Shown here: positions 20,634 to 30,606 of the stretch, one piece after another
Position numbering within the stretch: the first letter of the stretch is position 1
How the letters are laid out: every line of letters starts with the position of its first letter
Origin: Tridacna crocea
Lineage: Eukaryota; Mollusca; Bivalvia; Cardiida; Cardiidae
NCBI GenBank assembly: GCA_943736015.1
Contig: OX031059.1
Coordinates: 18,042,001 to 18,106,000, forward strand
Direction: 5' to 3'
DNA: 64,000 nucleotides
The notes under the pieces: generated by a model
The model's input: only the letters and a program-made list of their open reading frames with translations
The model's database searches: none
What the model was told of the DNA's origin: nothing
Program-made: the position numbers and the translations under genes

Positions 20634-21085
20634 TTTACCCTTTGGCTCACAATCCCAACTTTTGATGACCCTGAGAAAAAAAGCCTTTGAAAGTATTGAG
20701 GAAAAAGGAGAAAATACTAGTAACCATCATTTTCTCCTTTTCCCACAATGCTCTCTGTCCTTACAAAAAGAAATTTACATCTTTGATCTCCTTCTAGTTT
20801 GCTGTCCACAAAAAAATAGGCATGGACAAGTCTAGAATTTTGTTGTGTAGTAAAGGCTTAACCCATTACCACACAATCCCTACTTTTGACGCCCCTGAGA
20901 AAGAAGCCTTTAGAAAACATTGTGGGAAAAGGAGAAAATGCTGGTAACCAGCATTTTCTCCTTTTCCCACAATGTTTCTACCCTTCACAAAACAAATTTC
21001 AAATTTTCAGTCACTTTTATTTTGTCGTCTGCAAATGCTTTCAATTTGGACCAGTCTAGAATATTGTCGTTTGGTAATGGGTTAA
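20634..21085. mobile_element. Two abutting TTAA foldback MITEs
   Basis: 20634-20861 and 20858-21085, subfamily A, sharing the TTAA at 20858-20861. The second is near-consensus: TTAACCCATTACCACACAAT left, TTGTCGTTTGGTAATGGGTT-AA right. Confidence 0.85.
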
Positions 21086-21155
21086 CAATGAAAACCTGGG
21101 ATTGTTTGGTAAAGGATTACAGTCATTGTTACATACCTTCAACAATCCCTGACCT

Positions 21156-21353
21156 GGGCCCGTATTCACCAACCATTCTCAAGAACGTTCTTGGTCTTAT
21201 TCTTCAAGATTTCCTGACTGTGAAAGTAACAGAACATCTGATTGGCTAAACCGGATGGTTTAGCCAATCAGATGTTCTGTTACTTTCACATTGGCAAAAT
21301 TCTGAAGAATAAGCCTAAGAATATTCTCAAGAATGGTTGGTGAATATGGGCCC
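21156..21353. mobile_element. ~198-bp foldback element (GGGCCCgTATTCACCAACC ends)
   Basis: A near-perfect hairpin: the left arm from GGGCCCGTATTCACCAACCA to GATTGGCTAAACC is mirrored by GGTTTAGCCAATC to TGGTTGGTGAATATGGGCCC with a 3-4 base loop. Arms of about 97 bp differ by some mismatches and a short gap. Relatives: 21541-21917 (split by a MITE), 28704-28860, 29370-29600 and a half copy near 37937. No coding capacity; class not recognised. Confidence 0.85.
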
Positions 21354-21540
21354 TGGGTTTATGAAACATTGCTTGATGATAAAGAGAACATGATATGCAG
21401 ATTTATGCACCGCAATTTTAAGTTCAGCTAAACTTGCATTTTATGGTAAATTGTAAAGGTCAAGGTCATTATTGCTAAAAATAGAACTATAGTTCCTAGC
21501 CCTAAAATGGTAGGGGCTTCTCTATTGCCATTTGAAAGTC

Positions 21541-21917
21541 CAGGGTCTGTATTTGTCAATGTGAAAGTAACAAAACTTCTGATTGGTTAACTCATTACCA
21601 AATGATAAAATTTTAGGCTTGTCCAAATCAAAAGCATTTGCAGACGACAAAAGTCACTGAAAATTTGAAATTTGTTTTGTGAAGGGAAGAAAACATTGTG
21701 GGAAAAGAGAAAATGCTGGTTACCAGCATTTTCTCCTTTTCGTACAATGTTTTCTAAAGGCTTCTTATTCAGGGTTGTCAAAAGGTGGGATTGTGTGGTA
21801 ATGAGTCAAACCATTTGGTTTATAATTTAGCCAATCAGAAGTTTTGTTATTTTCAGTGTCAGAAAATCTTGAAAATGACAAAAAATTTTCTTAAGAATGA
21901 TTGGTGAATGTGAACCT
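21541..21917. mobile_element. Second foldback of the GATTGGCTAAACC family, split by a MITE
   Basis: Left arm 21541-21586 (ctgtatttgtcaatgtgaaagtaac...cttctgattgg), right arm 21810-21917 (ccatttggtt...agccaatcagaag...attggtgaatgtgaac). Between them lies the subfamily A MITE 21587-21809. The unoccupied site can be read from the first copy as GATTGG(C/T)TAAACC, so the MITE entered at a TTAA. Confidence 0.85.
21587..21809. mobile_element. TTAA foldback MITE with readable insertion site
   Basis: TTAACTCATTACCAAATGAT left end; right end GTGTGGTAATGAGTCAA. The TTAA/TCAA pair surrounds the element and only one copy is expected in the host foldback, so this copy directly supports TTAA as a target duplication. 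Confidence 0.88.
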
Positions 21918-21940
21918 ACATCTTCTTATTATATTTTCAG

Positions 21941-21979
21941 AACACAGTGCCAGTGATGATGAAGATGACAATATCAATG
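21941..21979 (+). CDS. DTNA/DTNB-like: Dystrobrevin, 39-bp acidic microexon
   Basis: Encodes EHSASDDEDDNIN between acceptor atattttcAG and donor CAATG|GTAAGA. Phases fit: the exon supplies two bases to finish the Glu codon begun at 20607 and leaves one base for the Gly completed at 22970. Highly acidic with Ser in a casein-kinase-2-like context. Such a small in-frame exon (13 codons' worth) could be skipped without changing the frame. Confidence 0.85.
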
Positions 21980-22144
21980 GTAAGATAATTTTTTTGTACA
22001 AATTAGAGCCTAGTCGATGTTACTTGATTAACCATATTGACAGCTTGTTTACATTATTCATGATTAACATTGTATATTCATGTATATTATCATGTAGTAT
22101 CCTACCCTGGCTGCAATAATAAAGACTAAATGTGACAAGGTATC

Positions 22145-22734
22145 AATTCTATTTTCTCCTGTTTCCACAATGTTTTCTAACTTTGCATAGAAAAAGTTCA
22201 GCAAATTCACAAACATTAACTGTAATTTATCATTTCTGAATCTCATCAGTTTGGACTAGTCTACAGTTTTGTCATATTGGTAAAGGCTTAACAGATGAAC
22301 GTAATTATGAGCTATTCTTTTTTCTTTGTCACACTACTAACTTGTTCAGTTGCCAAAAAAGGGGAAATCATTGCGGGAAAAGGAGAAAATGCTGGTAACC
22401 AGCATTTTCTCCTTTTCTCACAGTGTTTTCTACCCTTCACAAAACAAATTTCAAATTTTCAGACACTTTTATTTGTGGTCTGCAAATGCTTTCGATTTGG
22501 ACAAACCTAAAATATTGTTGTCTGGTAATGAGTTAAAGACCTAGCAAAGAAGGCTTTTTAAAAAAAAGTGAGAAGAAGAAGAAAATGACACTTACTAGCA
22601 TTTTCTCCTTATTCTACAATATTTCTGTCCTTTCCTAGACAAATCTCATCCTTTTAGCAATACCAACTGTTTTGTCAGCAAAATGATTTCAATTTTGATT
22701 AGTCAAAAAGTTCCTTATTTGTGAAAAGGGTTAA
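22145..22734. mobile_element. TTAA foldback MITE cluster (3 copies)
   Basis: About 22145-22291 (left end lost, ends AAGGCTTAA), 22350-22536 (left terminal repeat replaced; stem and right half good) and 22536-22734 (diverged; ends AAAAGGGTTAA). All are in the intron between the microexon and 22970. A short stem scrap (ggagaaagattgctcataatgagcagtttctcc) is at 22841-22873. Confidence 0.75.
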
Positions 22735-22969
22735 CTTTTTGCCTCCTGATACAAAAATTGCCCGCAGTTGACTGCATAAATTATTGATAATTTATATAAG
22801 CTAAGGTTAAAATGAAATGTGTGAAGGCATTATTACACAGGAGAAAGATTGCTCATAATGAGCAGTTTCTCCTTGCATTTTGTGCTTCCGCACCAAGAAA
22901 GAAAAATCATCTTCAGACGCTAATTATCATCCATGGGTATTATTTACTGTGTAATTATGTTCCCTGCAG

Positions 22970-23147
22970 GTGAGCTAGAAATTGCAGAGAATTACATGAT
23001 GCAGACTAGAGAAGATCTCGAATCCTGGCAAAAAGAAGTTCAGAAACGGTTGGACCAAGAGACAAAGTTTATCGCAGAACTTAGATCCAAACAGCCTCGA
23101 AGTGGATATAGCAGCAGTAACCATAGCGAGGAAGATGAGAGAGACAG
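22970..23147 (+). CDS. DTNA/DTNB-like: Dystrobrevin, C-terminal helical exon
   Basis: Residues 271-330: starts GELEIAENYMMQTREDLES and runs through a charged helix (QKEVQKRLDQETKFIAELRSK) into a Ser-rich, acidic stretch (SSSNHSEEDERD). Acceptor ccctgcAG, donor GACAG|GTGAAA; phases match both neighbours. The helix likely forms a further coiled coil. This tail does not resemble the tyrosine-phosphorylated tail of vertebrate alpha-dystrobrevin-1 and may be specific to invertebrates or molluscs. A MITE begins 13 bp after the exon, inside the donor region. Confidence 0.9.
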
Positions 23148-23159
23148 GTGAAATTTTTG

Positions 23160-23385
23160 TTAACCCATTACCACACAATCCCTACTTTTGACGCCCCTGA
23201 GAAAGAAGCCTTTAGAAAACATTGTGGGAAAAGGAGAAAATGCTGGTAACCAGCATTTTCTCCTTTTCCCACAATGTTTCCTATCCTTCACAAAACAAAT
23301 TTCAAATTTTCAGTCACTTTTATTTTGTCGTCTGCTAATGCTTTCAATTTGGATGTCTAAATATTGTCGTGTGGTAATGGGTTAA
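23160..23385. mobile_element. Near-consensus TTAA foldback MITE beside a splice donor
   Basis: TTAACCCATTACCACACAAT left, GTGTGGTAATGGGTTAA right, with a perfect central stem (GAAAACATTGTGGGAAAAGG ... CCTTTTCCCACAATGTTTc). It begins 13 bp after the exon ending at 23147, so a hairpin in the pre-mRNA would lie close to the U1 binding site. Confidence 0.9.
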
Positions 23386-23404
23386 CTTTGGAAGTAGTAA
23401 TACT

Positions 23405-25005
23405 TATCCCTTTACCTCGTGGCAAAATTTTAGACCTAAACAAATGAAAGCATTTGCAGAGGACAATTTCATATTGGCTCACATGACGCAACTTCCTTTT
23501 GATAGGGTAGAAAAATGGTTATCAGCATTTTCTCCTTTTCCCACAATGTTTTCAAAAGGCTTCTTCCTCTGGGTTGTCAAATTCAAATATTTTATTCAAA
23601 TATTTAGGCCATTGGCCCATAATATATAAATAATTTTACCATACATTCCCTCACAAGATCTAATCTATTACATCTAGGAGATACTTGAATTCACAATTAT
23701 TAAACTGTTTTCACCTTCCCGCTTTACCAGATTTTAGCCTTGTCCAAAAGTAAAACATCTATAGTCTGCAGTCGACATTGTTCGAAACGGAGAAAATGCC
23801 ATCAGCGTACATTTCCTCTGTTTAACTTATTACCAAACGACAACACCCTACGCTTGTCCAAATCAAAAGCATTTACAGTCGATGAATTAAAAGTGACTGA
23901 AAATTGGAAATTTGTTTTATGAAGGGTAGAAAACAATGTAGGAAAAGGAGAAAACGTTGGTTACCAGCATTTTCTCCTTTTCCCACAATCCCCTCTAGAG
24001 GTTTCTTTCTCAGGGTATTCAAAAGTAGGGATTGTGTGGTAATGGGTTAACTCTTTACCAAATGACAACATTTCGAGTATGTTCAAACTGAAAGCGCATG
24101 CAGATGACAATTTCAGCATTACTCAGATGATGAGGTTAGTCCCTGGAAGGGGAGAAATCATTGTGAGAAAAGGAGAAAAAGCTGATTACCAGTGTTTTCT
24201 CCTTTGCCCACAATGCTGTCCAGAGCCTTCTTCGTCAAGGAAGGTCGTTAAAAGTTGGATTATGTGGTAAAGGGTTACCACAATGTTCAACTTATGATAA
24301 CTTCTTACATTGAAAATTATTATGCTAAAATATAAAAATAAAGGCTGCAGGCCTTTGGTTCAAACAGTTTATGTTACTAACACCTACCATAAAAATTTCT
24401 AGTCTAGTCCAGATTCAATACACTCAGCGGTTGTCAAAAGTTGTCATTGTGTGGTAAAGGGAGATTGTTTAGTAAAGTATTAAATGACAGGAAGCTAAAG
24501 CTCTAGTTTGAAATCTTTACAGATATATACATAGCTTGCATTCAAGGTCAGAGTATGTGACAGATGATGGAGAGTCATTTGTACGCACTGATGATGAAAG
24601 TGTCGTCAGGACTGACGATGAAGATGCGGAGTTATATGATAACCATCCAAAGGTAGGCTGAGGTTTAACTCTTTACTATATGACAAAATTCTGGACTTGT
24701 CTAAATTGAAAGCATTTGCAGACAACAAAAACAATATGACTCAATAAATTGAAATTTAATTTAGGAAGGGTAGAAAACATTGTGGGAAAATGAGAAAATG
24801 CTGGCTTGAAGACCCTGAGAGAGAAGGCTTTTGAAAAAAATGCTGGAAAAGGAGAATATGCTGATAACCAGCATTTTCTTTCCCAACAAGTTTTCTACCC
24901 TATAGAAGACAGAAATCATCACTTTAGCTATGTTTAATTTGTCATAGAAAGATGCTTTCAGATTAGTCCAGTTCAAAATTTTGGCATTTAGTAAGGAATC
25001 AGCTG
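23405..25005. mobile_element. TTAA foldback MITE cluster around exon 24523-24652
   Basis: 23405-23585 (left stem arm deleted), scraps at 23720-23820, 23822-24050 (subfamily A, complete), 24047-24277 (shares TTAA; diverged), 24370-24480 (right-end scrap), 24665-24800 joined at 24800 to 24800-25003, two incomplete copies fused near the stem tip. 24280-24370 shows nothing recognisable. Confidence 0.75.
24523..24652 (+). CDS. DTNA/DTNB-like: Dystrobrevin, RTDDE-repeat exon
   Basis: Residues 330-373, from YIHSLHSRSEYVTDDGES to LYDNHPK. Contains the tandem motif SFVRTDDE-SVVRTDDE; a third copy, SYIRTDDE, is in the next exon. Threonine followed by DDE is a good casein kinase 2 context. Acceptor atctttacAG, donor CCAAAG|GTAGGC; phases agree with neighbours. 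Frame continuity and the shared motif with the last exon support inclusion in this gene. Confidence 0.88.
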
Positions 25006-25277
25006 TGTCCAGAATAATAACCCATTCCAGATATAGCTGAAAGCATTATCTTAAGACATGTGATCTGATTGGCTAATCAGAGAGCTAGTCTTTAAATAGG
25101 GAAATGATATTTTGGCTTAGACAAGAAGAAAGTTTATGGTGAAATGAAATGATACCTCTTCTGAGTAACTTGCAGCAATTGACTATGGAGGCATTTTGAT
25201 TAAACAGGATGAACCAACATTAATGAAAATTCAATTGACTGATTGTACTGGAGTTTAGCATCAGTTTAACAGCTTGG

Positions 25278-27713
25278 GTGATATCTTGGCATTCAGTGCA
25301 CCTACACTTGTATTTCTTGGCTTTTTCACACAAATACAGACACAACTCATTTTCCAAGTCACATACAACTTTTCTCAAAAATATTACTGACAAGATCATT
25401 TCAGTCGCCTCTAAAACCATTCCTAACAAAACAATCACTGTCAGACCAAACGATATTCCATGGATGAACATTGAAATACGCAAACTTATTAGAACACGCA
25501 AAAGATTACATAAAGAAGCCAAACGGCTAAACAATGTTGAAACATGGTCAAAGTTTAGAGAAGCGCGAAATACTGTAACAAAACATATACGCAAAGCCAA
25601 ATTAAACTACCAAAATAAATTAGTTGAAATAATCAATTCATCCAGTACTTCACCAAAGACATGGTTCAAAGTCGCTAAACGACTAACACAAAAGCAAACA
25701 ACATGCACCATTCCAACTCTTTATGATAACAATATGGAAGCATCTACAGACATATCCAAAGCAGAACTTTTGAATTCGTATTTTTCTAGATAATCGACAC
25801 TGGACGATCACGATCAACAACTACCACACAACATAACATTTATCGAATCTACCTTGTCGCATCTCACTATTACTCCATGCGATGTAAAAGACGCAATTTC
25901 TCTCATTGATTCCTCTAAGGCTAGTGGTCCTGACTTTGTTAGCCCAAAACTTCTGTGTGAAGGGTCTACAGAATAATGTACTGTCTTATCTCACCTATTT
26001 AATTCACTTCTTGCCTTATCTTACTTCCCCAGTGCTTGGAAACTAGCAAATGTTACACCTATATTTAAAAAGGGTGATCCATCCAAGCCATCTAACTATC
26101 GACCAATTTCTCTGCTTAGTTGTCTTGGTAAATTATTTGAAAGATGTGTCCACAAATATTTATACAACTACCTGAATGATAACAGACTTTTGACGAAGTA
26201 TCAGTCCGGATTTATCAAAGGTGACTCGACTACTAACCAATTAATTTTTATCTATGATGACATAAACCGAGCTTTGGACGAAGGACTTGAGGTCCGTGCC
26301 GTGTTCTGTGACATCTCCAAAGCGTTTGATCGAGTGTGGCACAGAGGTCTCCTCCACAAACTGTCTTCGCTTGGTATCTGTGGACCTCTCCTCAAATGGT
26401 TTTCTTCTTACTTAACATTACGGAAACAACGTGTTGTTTGCTCTAACGTTTCGTCAGACTGGTCTATTATCAATGCTGGTGTCCCCCAGGGCTCCATTTT
26501 TGGGCCTTTATTATTCCTAATTTATATAAACGACATAGTGTCCCAAATCAACACTAACGTTCACCTTTTTGCCGACGATACCAGTTTGTATGTAATTGTG
26601 GAAACACCAGATCAGGCAGCGACAGCTCTTAACACAGACCTTGAAGCTGTTCATTGTTGGTCTAAAACCTGGCTAGTTTCTTTCAATCCTTCAAAAACAG
26701 AGTCTATTATATTTTCAAGGAAACGAAAGAAACCTGAACATCCTTCCCTTTACATGAATAATGTGGCTATAAAAAATGTATCCTCACATATGCATCTTGG
26801 TGTTACTTTTTCTGAAGACCTGAAATGGTCATCCCATATATCTTTTATACTTAAGAAAGCTTGGCAGAGAATTGGAATGATGAAAACTGTCAAACATTTC
26901 TTAAATAGGTCTAGCCTCGAACGAATGTACTTTTCTTTTATTCGACCTCTCTTAGAATATTCAGATGTCGTCTGGGATAATTGCACAGAAACCTTAAAAC
27001 ATGAAATCGAGGCAGTACACAACGAAGCAGCTAGAATTGTTACTGGTGCTACTAAATATTGTAACATCCAGAAACTCCTATGCGATCTTAAGTGGGAAAC
27101 ACTAGCAGCAAGAAGATGTAAACATAGACTCATTTTACTTTATAAAATGTTAAACGGTCTATCACCCACGTACCTGTCAAATCTTATCCCTGGGCGTGAT
27201 CAAACCGATCCTGGAAGATACAATTTAAGGAGTATCAGGTGTGTAAACGCAAGGACCCAATCCTACAGCTCTTCTTTTTTACCTCGCACAATTCGGGAAT
27301 GGAATACCTTGCCACAAAGTACAAGAAACGCCGCGTCCTTATCACAGTTTAAATCAGTATTAAACCGCACCTTACAAAAATCATCTCCATTGCTTAATTT
27401 TGGGACACGAAAGGGACAGATCTTACATGCACGCTTACACTTAGGATGTAGTTCGCTTAACCATGATCTACACAGACGATCTCTAATCGACTCACCATTA
27501 TGTTCCTGTGGCCAAATCGAACTTGTAGATCACTACCTTCTTTATTGTCCTAAGTATCATCAGCTACGTAATCAAAATTTTTATGATATTCCATGTCCGC
27601 TTATCACCTCCAATTTATTAAATGGAAACAAACACCTTACCTTTGAACAAAACAAGTACATATTTGCTTGTGTCCATCACTTTATTTTAGCGTCAAAAAG
27701 ATTTTCTTCATAG
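25278..27713 (+). pseudogene. Non-LTR retrotransposon reverse transcriptase, two in-frame stops
   Basis: One frame runs from 25278 to 27713 with only two stops, TAA at 25791-25793 and TAA at 25974-25976, and no frameshift. Before the stops is a basic linker (IRTRKRLHKEAKRL) typical of the region after the endonuclease; the endonuclease is missing, so the copy is 5'-truncated. Reverse transcriptase blocks follow: NYRPISLLSCLGKLFE, FCDISKAFDRVWH, AGVPQGSIFGPLLFLIYIND and the catalytic FADD. The C-terminal part carries a Cys-His motif (SPLCSCG...DHYLLYCP). The layout suits the Jockey/CR1/I group; I cannot choose the clade. It lies in the last dystrobrevin intron. The uninterrupted part from 26190 is 507 codons. 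Confidence 0.95.
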
Positions 27714-28080
27714 GCTGGGTGTCTGGAGCCAGTCGTCATCTCAATCTCCGTTGCTATGATTCAATAACCTAAATCCACCTGTATATTACGCTTTGTGAAC
27801 TCCCAAGTGAAGGGAGAAGAAAACAGGAAGTGGTTATCATTTCTATATTTTTTGTCTTTATTTCCGGTATCATATCTACTTTCTTTACTTTAAAGCTATG
27901 GCATCTCAATATGTGGTATTTTTTAATAAGTATGAAAACATCTTTAGGAGAGAAATTAATATAAGTTATTCTTAGCTTGTTTTCCAATCCTACCTATCAA
28001 CCTTTGAAACTTGTTATACCATGTATCATTTCTTTTATTTTACATGTGTATTTGTATCAACATAATAAATAAAGTTTAAA
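27714..28080 (+). mobile_element. 3' untranslated part of the non-LTR retrotransposon
   Basis: Downstream of the TAG at 27711-27713 the sequence runs without other recognisable repeats to an AATAAATAAAG near 28064-28074, probably the element's polyadenylation signal and 3' terminus. I could not find clear target-site duplications with the 5' end, which is near 25366 or earlier. Confidence 0.6.
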
Positions 28081-28134
28081 CTAACTTTTCTCACCTGCAT
28101 GAGAGGTGAGAGAGAAAAAATTGTTGGAAACAAA

Positions 28135-28215
28135 AGTTTGCCTTAACTGGGTATTGAACTCAAACCACCAGGTCACAAGTCAGATGCTCTAACCACCCAG
28201 CTACCTGGCTTGGCC
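28135..28215 (-). repeat. tRNA-like SINE segment
   Basis: On the minus strand, an A-box-like TAGCTGGGTGGTTAGAG (around 28188-28203) is followed by GCATCTGACTTGTGACCTGG and the B-box-like GGTTTGAGTTCAATACCC (28149-28166). The arrangement is tRNA-like but stems are imperfect. It shares 'gacttgtgacct' with the fragment at 370-500. Located directly after the retrotransposon's end. Confidence 0.6.
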
Positions 28216-28499
28216 ATAAAAATTTGATATTAGAAAACTTACATAAAAAAAAAAAGAAACAAGGTGAACCAACGTTGTATGAAAATATGCATTTGGAATT
28301 TCATTTCTCCTTTTGTCTTGGTGTCTACATTGTTTTTAATACTGTTGAAAAGCAGTACTTTCCTAACCTTGTTTTGTTATGTGATATGTATGTGAAGCAG
28401 GTTCTTGCATGTCTGAAAATAGCTGGTATACCGGTAGTATTAGGTTTAGAAAGGGAAAAACATCATTCATTCAATAGATCACATTTTTCATTGCATTAG

Positions 28500-28655
28500 G
28501 AACTACCCAATGAGATGTCATCTAGTCGTTACTCTACTGAAGAAGAAGGCTATTTACAATCAGATGCGGAATCTTACATTCGGACAGATGATGAAGATGG
28601 TGCCAATACAGAGTCAGATTGGGAAGAATCAATGAAACGTTGGATTAATAGATAG
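28500..28655 (+). CDS. DTNA/DTNB-like: Dystrobrevin, last coding exon
   Basis: Residues 374-424 and the TAG stop at 28653-28655. Acceptor ttgcattAG. Opens ELPNEMSSSRYSTEEEGYLQ, repeats SYIRTDDEDG and ends in SDWEESMKRWINR. Acidic tail with a basic-aromatic end. The motif RTDDED links it to the exon 24523-24652 across the retrotransposon-bearing intron, and the phase-0 junction gives an unbroken reading frame. I could not place a polyadenylation signal with confidence. Confidence 0.9.
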   Translation, partial: ELPNEMSSSRYSTEEEGYLQSDAESYIRTDDEDGANTESDWEESMKRWINR

Positions 28656-28703
28656 ATTTATAATCTGTGATATGTGATCAGAAGTGACAGACTGAACTTA
28701 CCT

Positions 28704-29229
28704 GGAGCCGTATTTCACCAACCAGTCCGAGTCATCCAGAGACTAGACATCTGATTGGGTTAGACATTTTTGACAAAATGTCCCAGTCAGTCAGATAACA
28801 AGTCTTTTTAGAATTTAGGAATTCGAAAAGACTTCAGAAAGTTTGTTGAATACAGTCCCTAGATATTTGCAGGCAACCATTGAAGTTTCATTGTATGAGC
28901 AAGTTGTTATCTGTGTTGTTAAGAGGATTTATGTTTTGTACATGATTGGTATGGATGAAAGCTTTTACTTAGACCCTGATGGGGGTCACACCAACAATTC
29001 TAACACAGTCACCTGCATACAACTTTTTCATCTTAATGTGTTGCACCCAAGTTTGAAAACAATGTGGTTAAAAGAGAATATTTACCCTATGAATGTTTTC
29101 ACCTTTTGCCGCAACACTTTCTATGGTATGATCTATTTCATCAAAATCCATATATCTTTTTTCCATGTAAACTCTTTGTGGAACAGTCTAGAGTTTAAAC
29201 AGTTGTGATAAACAAGACTTTTAAGGATT
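28704..29229. repeat. Decayed foldbacks downstream of dystrobrevin
   Basis: 28704-28860 resembles the 21156 foldback (cgtatttcaccaacc ... ttgttgaatacagtccc) with a rearranged middle. At 29040-29110 there is a degraded MITE stem (gaaaacaatgtgg... / ...gttttcaccttttgccgcaac). No exon recognised. Confidence 0.5.
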
Positions 29230-29960
29230 TTGTTTGAAAAGGAGGAAATGTTAGTAGCCAATATTTTCCTTCAATATTTACTAACCTTTTATGAACAACT
29301 TAAATTAGTTAAACTGTATTTAATATGTCATCTGCAAATTCTTTCAAATTGGACAAATCTAAGATTTTGTCATCTTGGTCTGTATTCATCAACCATTCTT
29401 AAGAGTGTCCTTATTCTCAAGAATTTTCTATATTAAAGGTAACAACCATTCTTAAGAGTGTCCTTATTCTCAAGAATTTTCTATATTAAAGGTAACACAA
29501 CTTCTGATCAGCTAAACCAAATGGTTTAGCCAATCAGAAGTTGTGTTACTTTTTAAAGCTATCATCAGACCATAGTTGTTCTTAGATTGGTTGTGATAAT
29601 GGGTAGCCTGGAAGATGTGAAGCAAAGGGAAAAAAATTGCTATGAACTGGAGGTAATGCAGTGGGCAGCTTTTAAAAGAGATGAGAATTTGTAACATGTA
29701 GCTGTTTCTTATCATCACTTTTTTTCCGTGTAATTTAGCTCTTTACCACAAGACAACAAAGTAGACTTTTTCATATTGAGAAGACTTGCAGACTACAAAT
29801 TGAATGTGGCTCAACAGACAGAAAATTTCTTTTAATGTGTAAGAAATTTTGGGGGAAAGGAGAAAATCCTGGTGACCAGCATTTTTTTCCTTTTCTCACA
29901 ATGTTTTCCAAAGCCTTTTACCCCAGGGTCAACTTAAGTCGGGATTGTGTGGTAAGGTGC
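29230..29960. mobile_element. MITE remnants and a foldback with internal duplication
   Basis: 29230-29375 is a MITE right half. 29376-29600 is a copy of the 21156 foldback family; its left arm contains an exact 53-bp direct duplication (29391-29443 and 29444-29496). 29734-29960 is a diverged MITE (left end lacks TTAA). Confidence 0.7.
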
Positions 29961-30606
29961 TACAGCAGGTATCATTTCCTTCAGGTTTTCTCCTTGTTGT
30001 GCTAAATGTCATTTATGGAAATTCTAAGGTCAAAATTTCGCCTATGCTATTCTTATTTGCCATAATGGTCATATTATGTTTTGGCCCCAGTTGTCTGTCT
30101 GTTAGTTCGTCAGCAATTTCTTGTGTGCACAACTCCTCCAATAGTTTTCATAGGAATATGTTCCAATTTACCACAATAAAGTCTTATGATGTGAAGTTGG
30201 GAATGTTAGTTTTAAAATTTGAATATCTACAGGCTTCCTGATTTTAACCCATTTTACTGACAAGCCGCTTCAGGTATATATGTGCCACTTTGTGAAGCTG
30301 TTGTTTGTTTTAAATGAGCAGTGACAATGATTATTTATTTAGGGTTTAGGCTTTATTACTTCTTACAAAGGTTGTAATTGTTTTAACATTTTCATCATTT
30401 TTTTTTCCTGTAAGTATTAATTTTCAGATTACAAATGTAAAATATTTTGATGTGCAATAGTTTTTCTTTTTTTCTGGCATCCATCATTTATTCTTATGGG
30501 TATAGGTGGTTATTTTTTTTCTATGTTACTTTTGTTTTGTCTTTTCTTTCTTTTTTGTTTTTCTTTGTTTTTCTTTTTTCATATGTTAATCTAAAGCTAT
30601 TTGATT
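29961..30606. other. Stretch without supported feature
   Basis: No exon or repeat boundary recognised; 30500-30600 is pyrimidine-rich low complexity (runs of ttttctttctt). The frame at 29945-30241 has hydrophobic stretches but no domain, start context or splice support. Confidence 0.3.
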
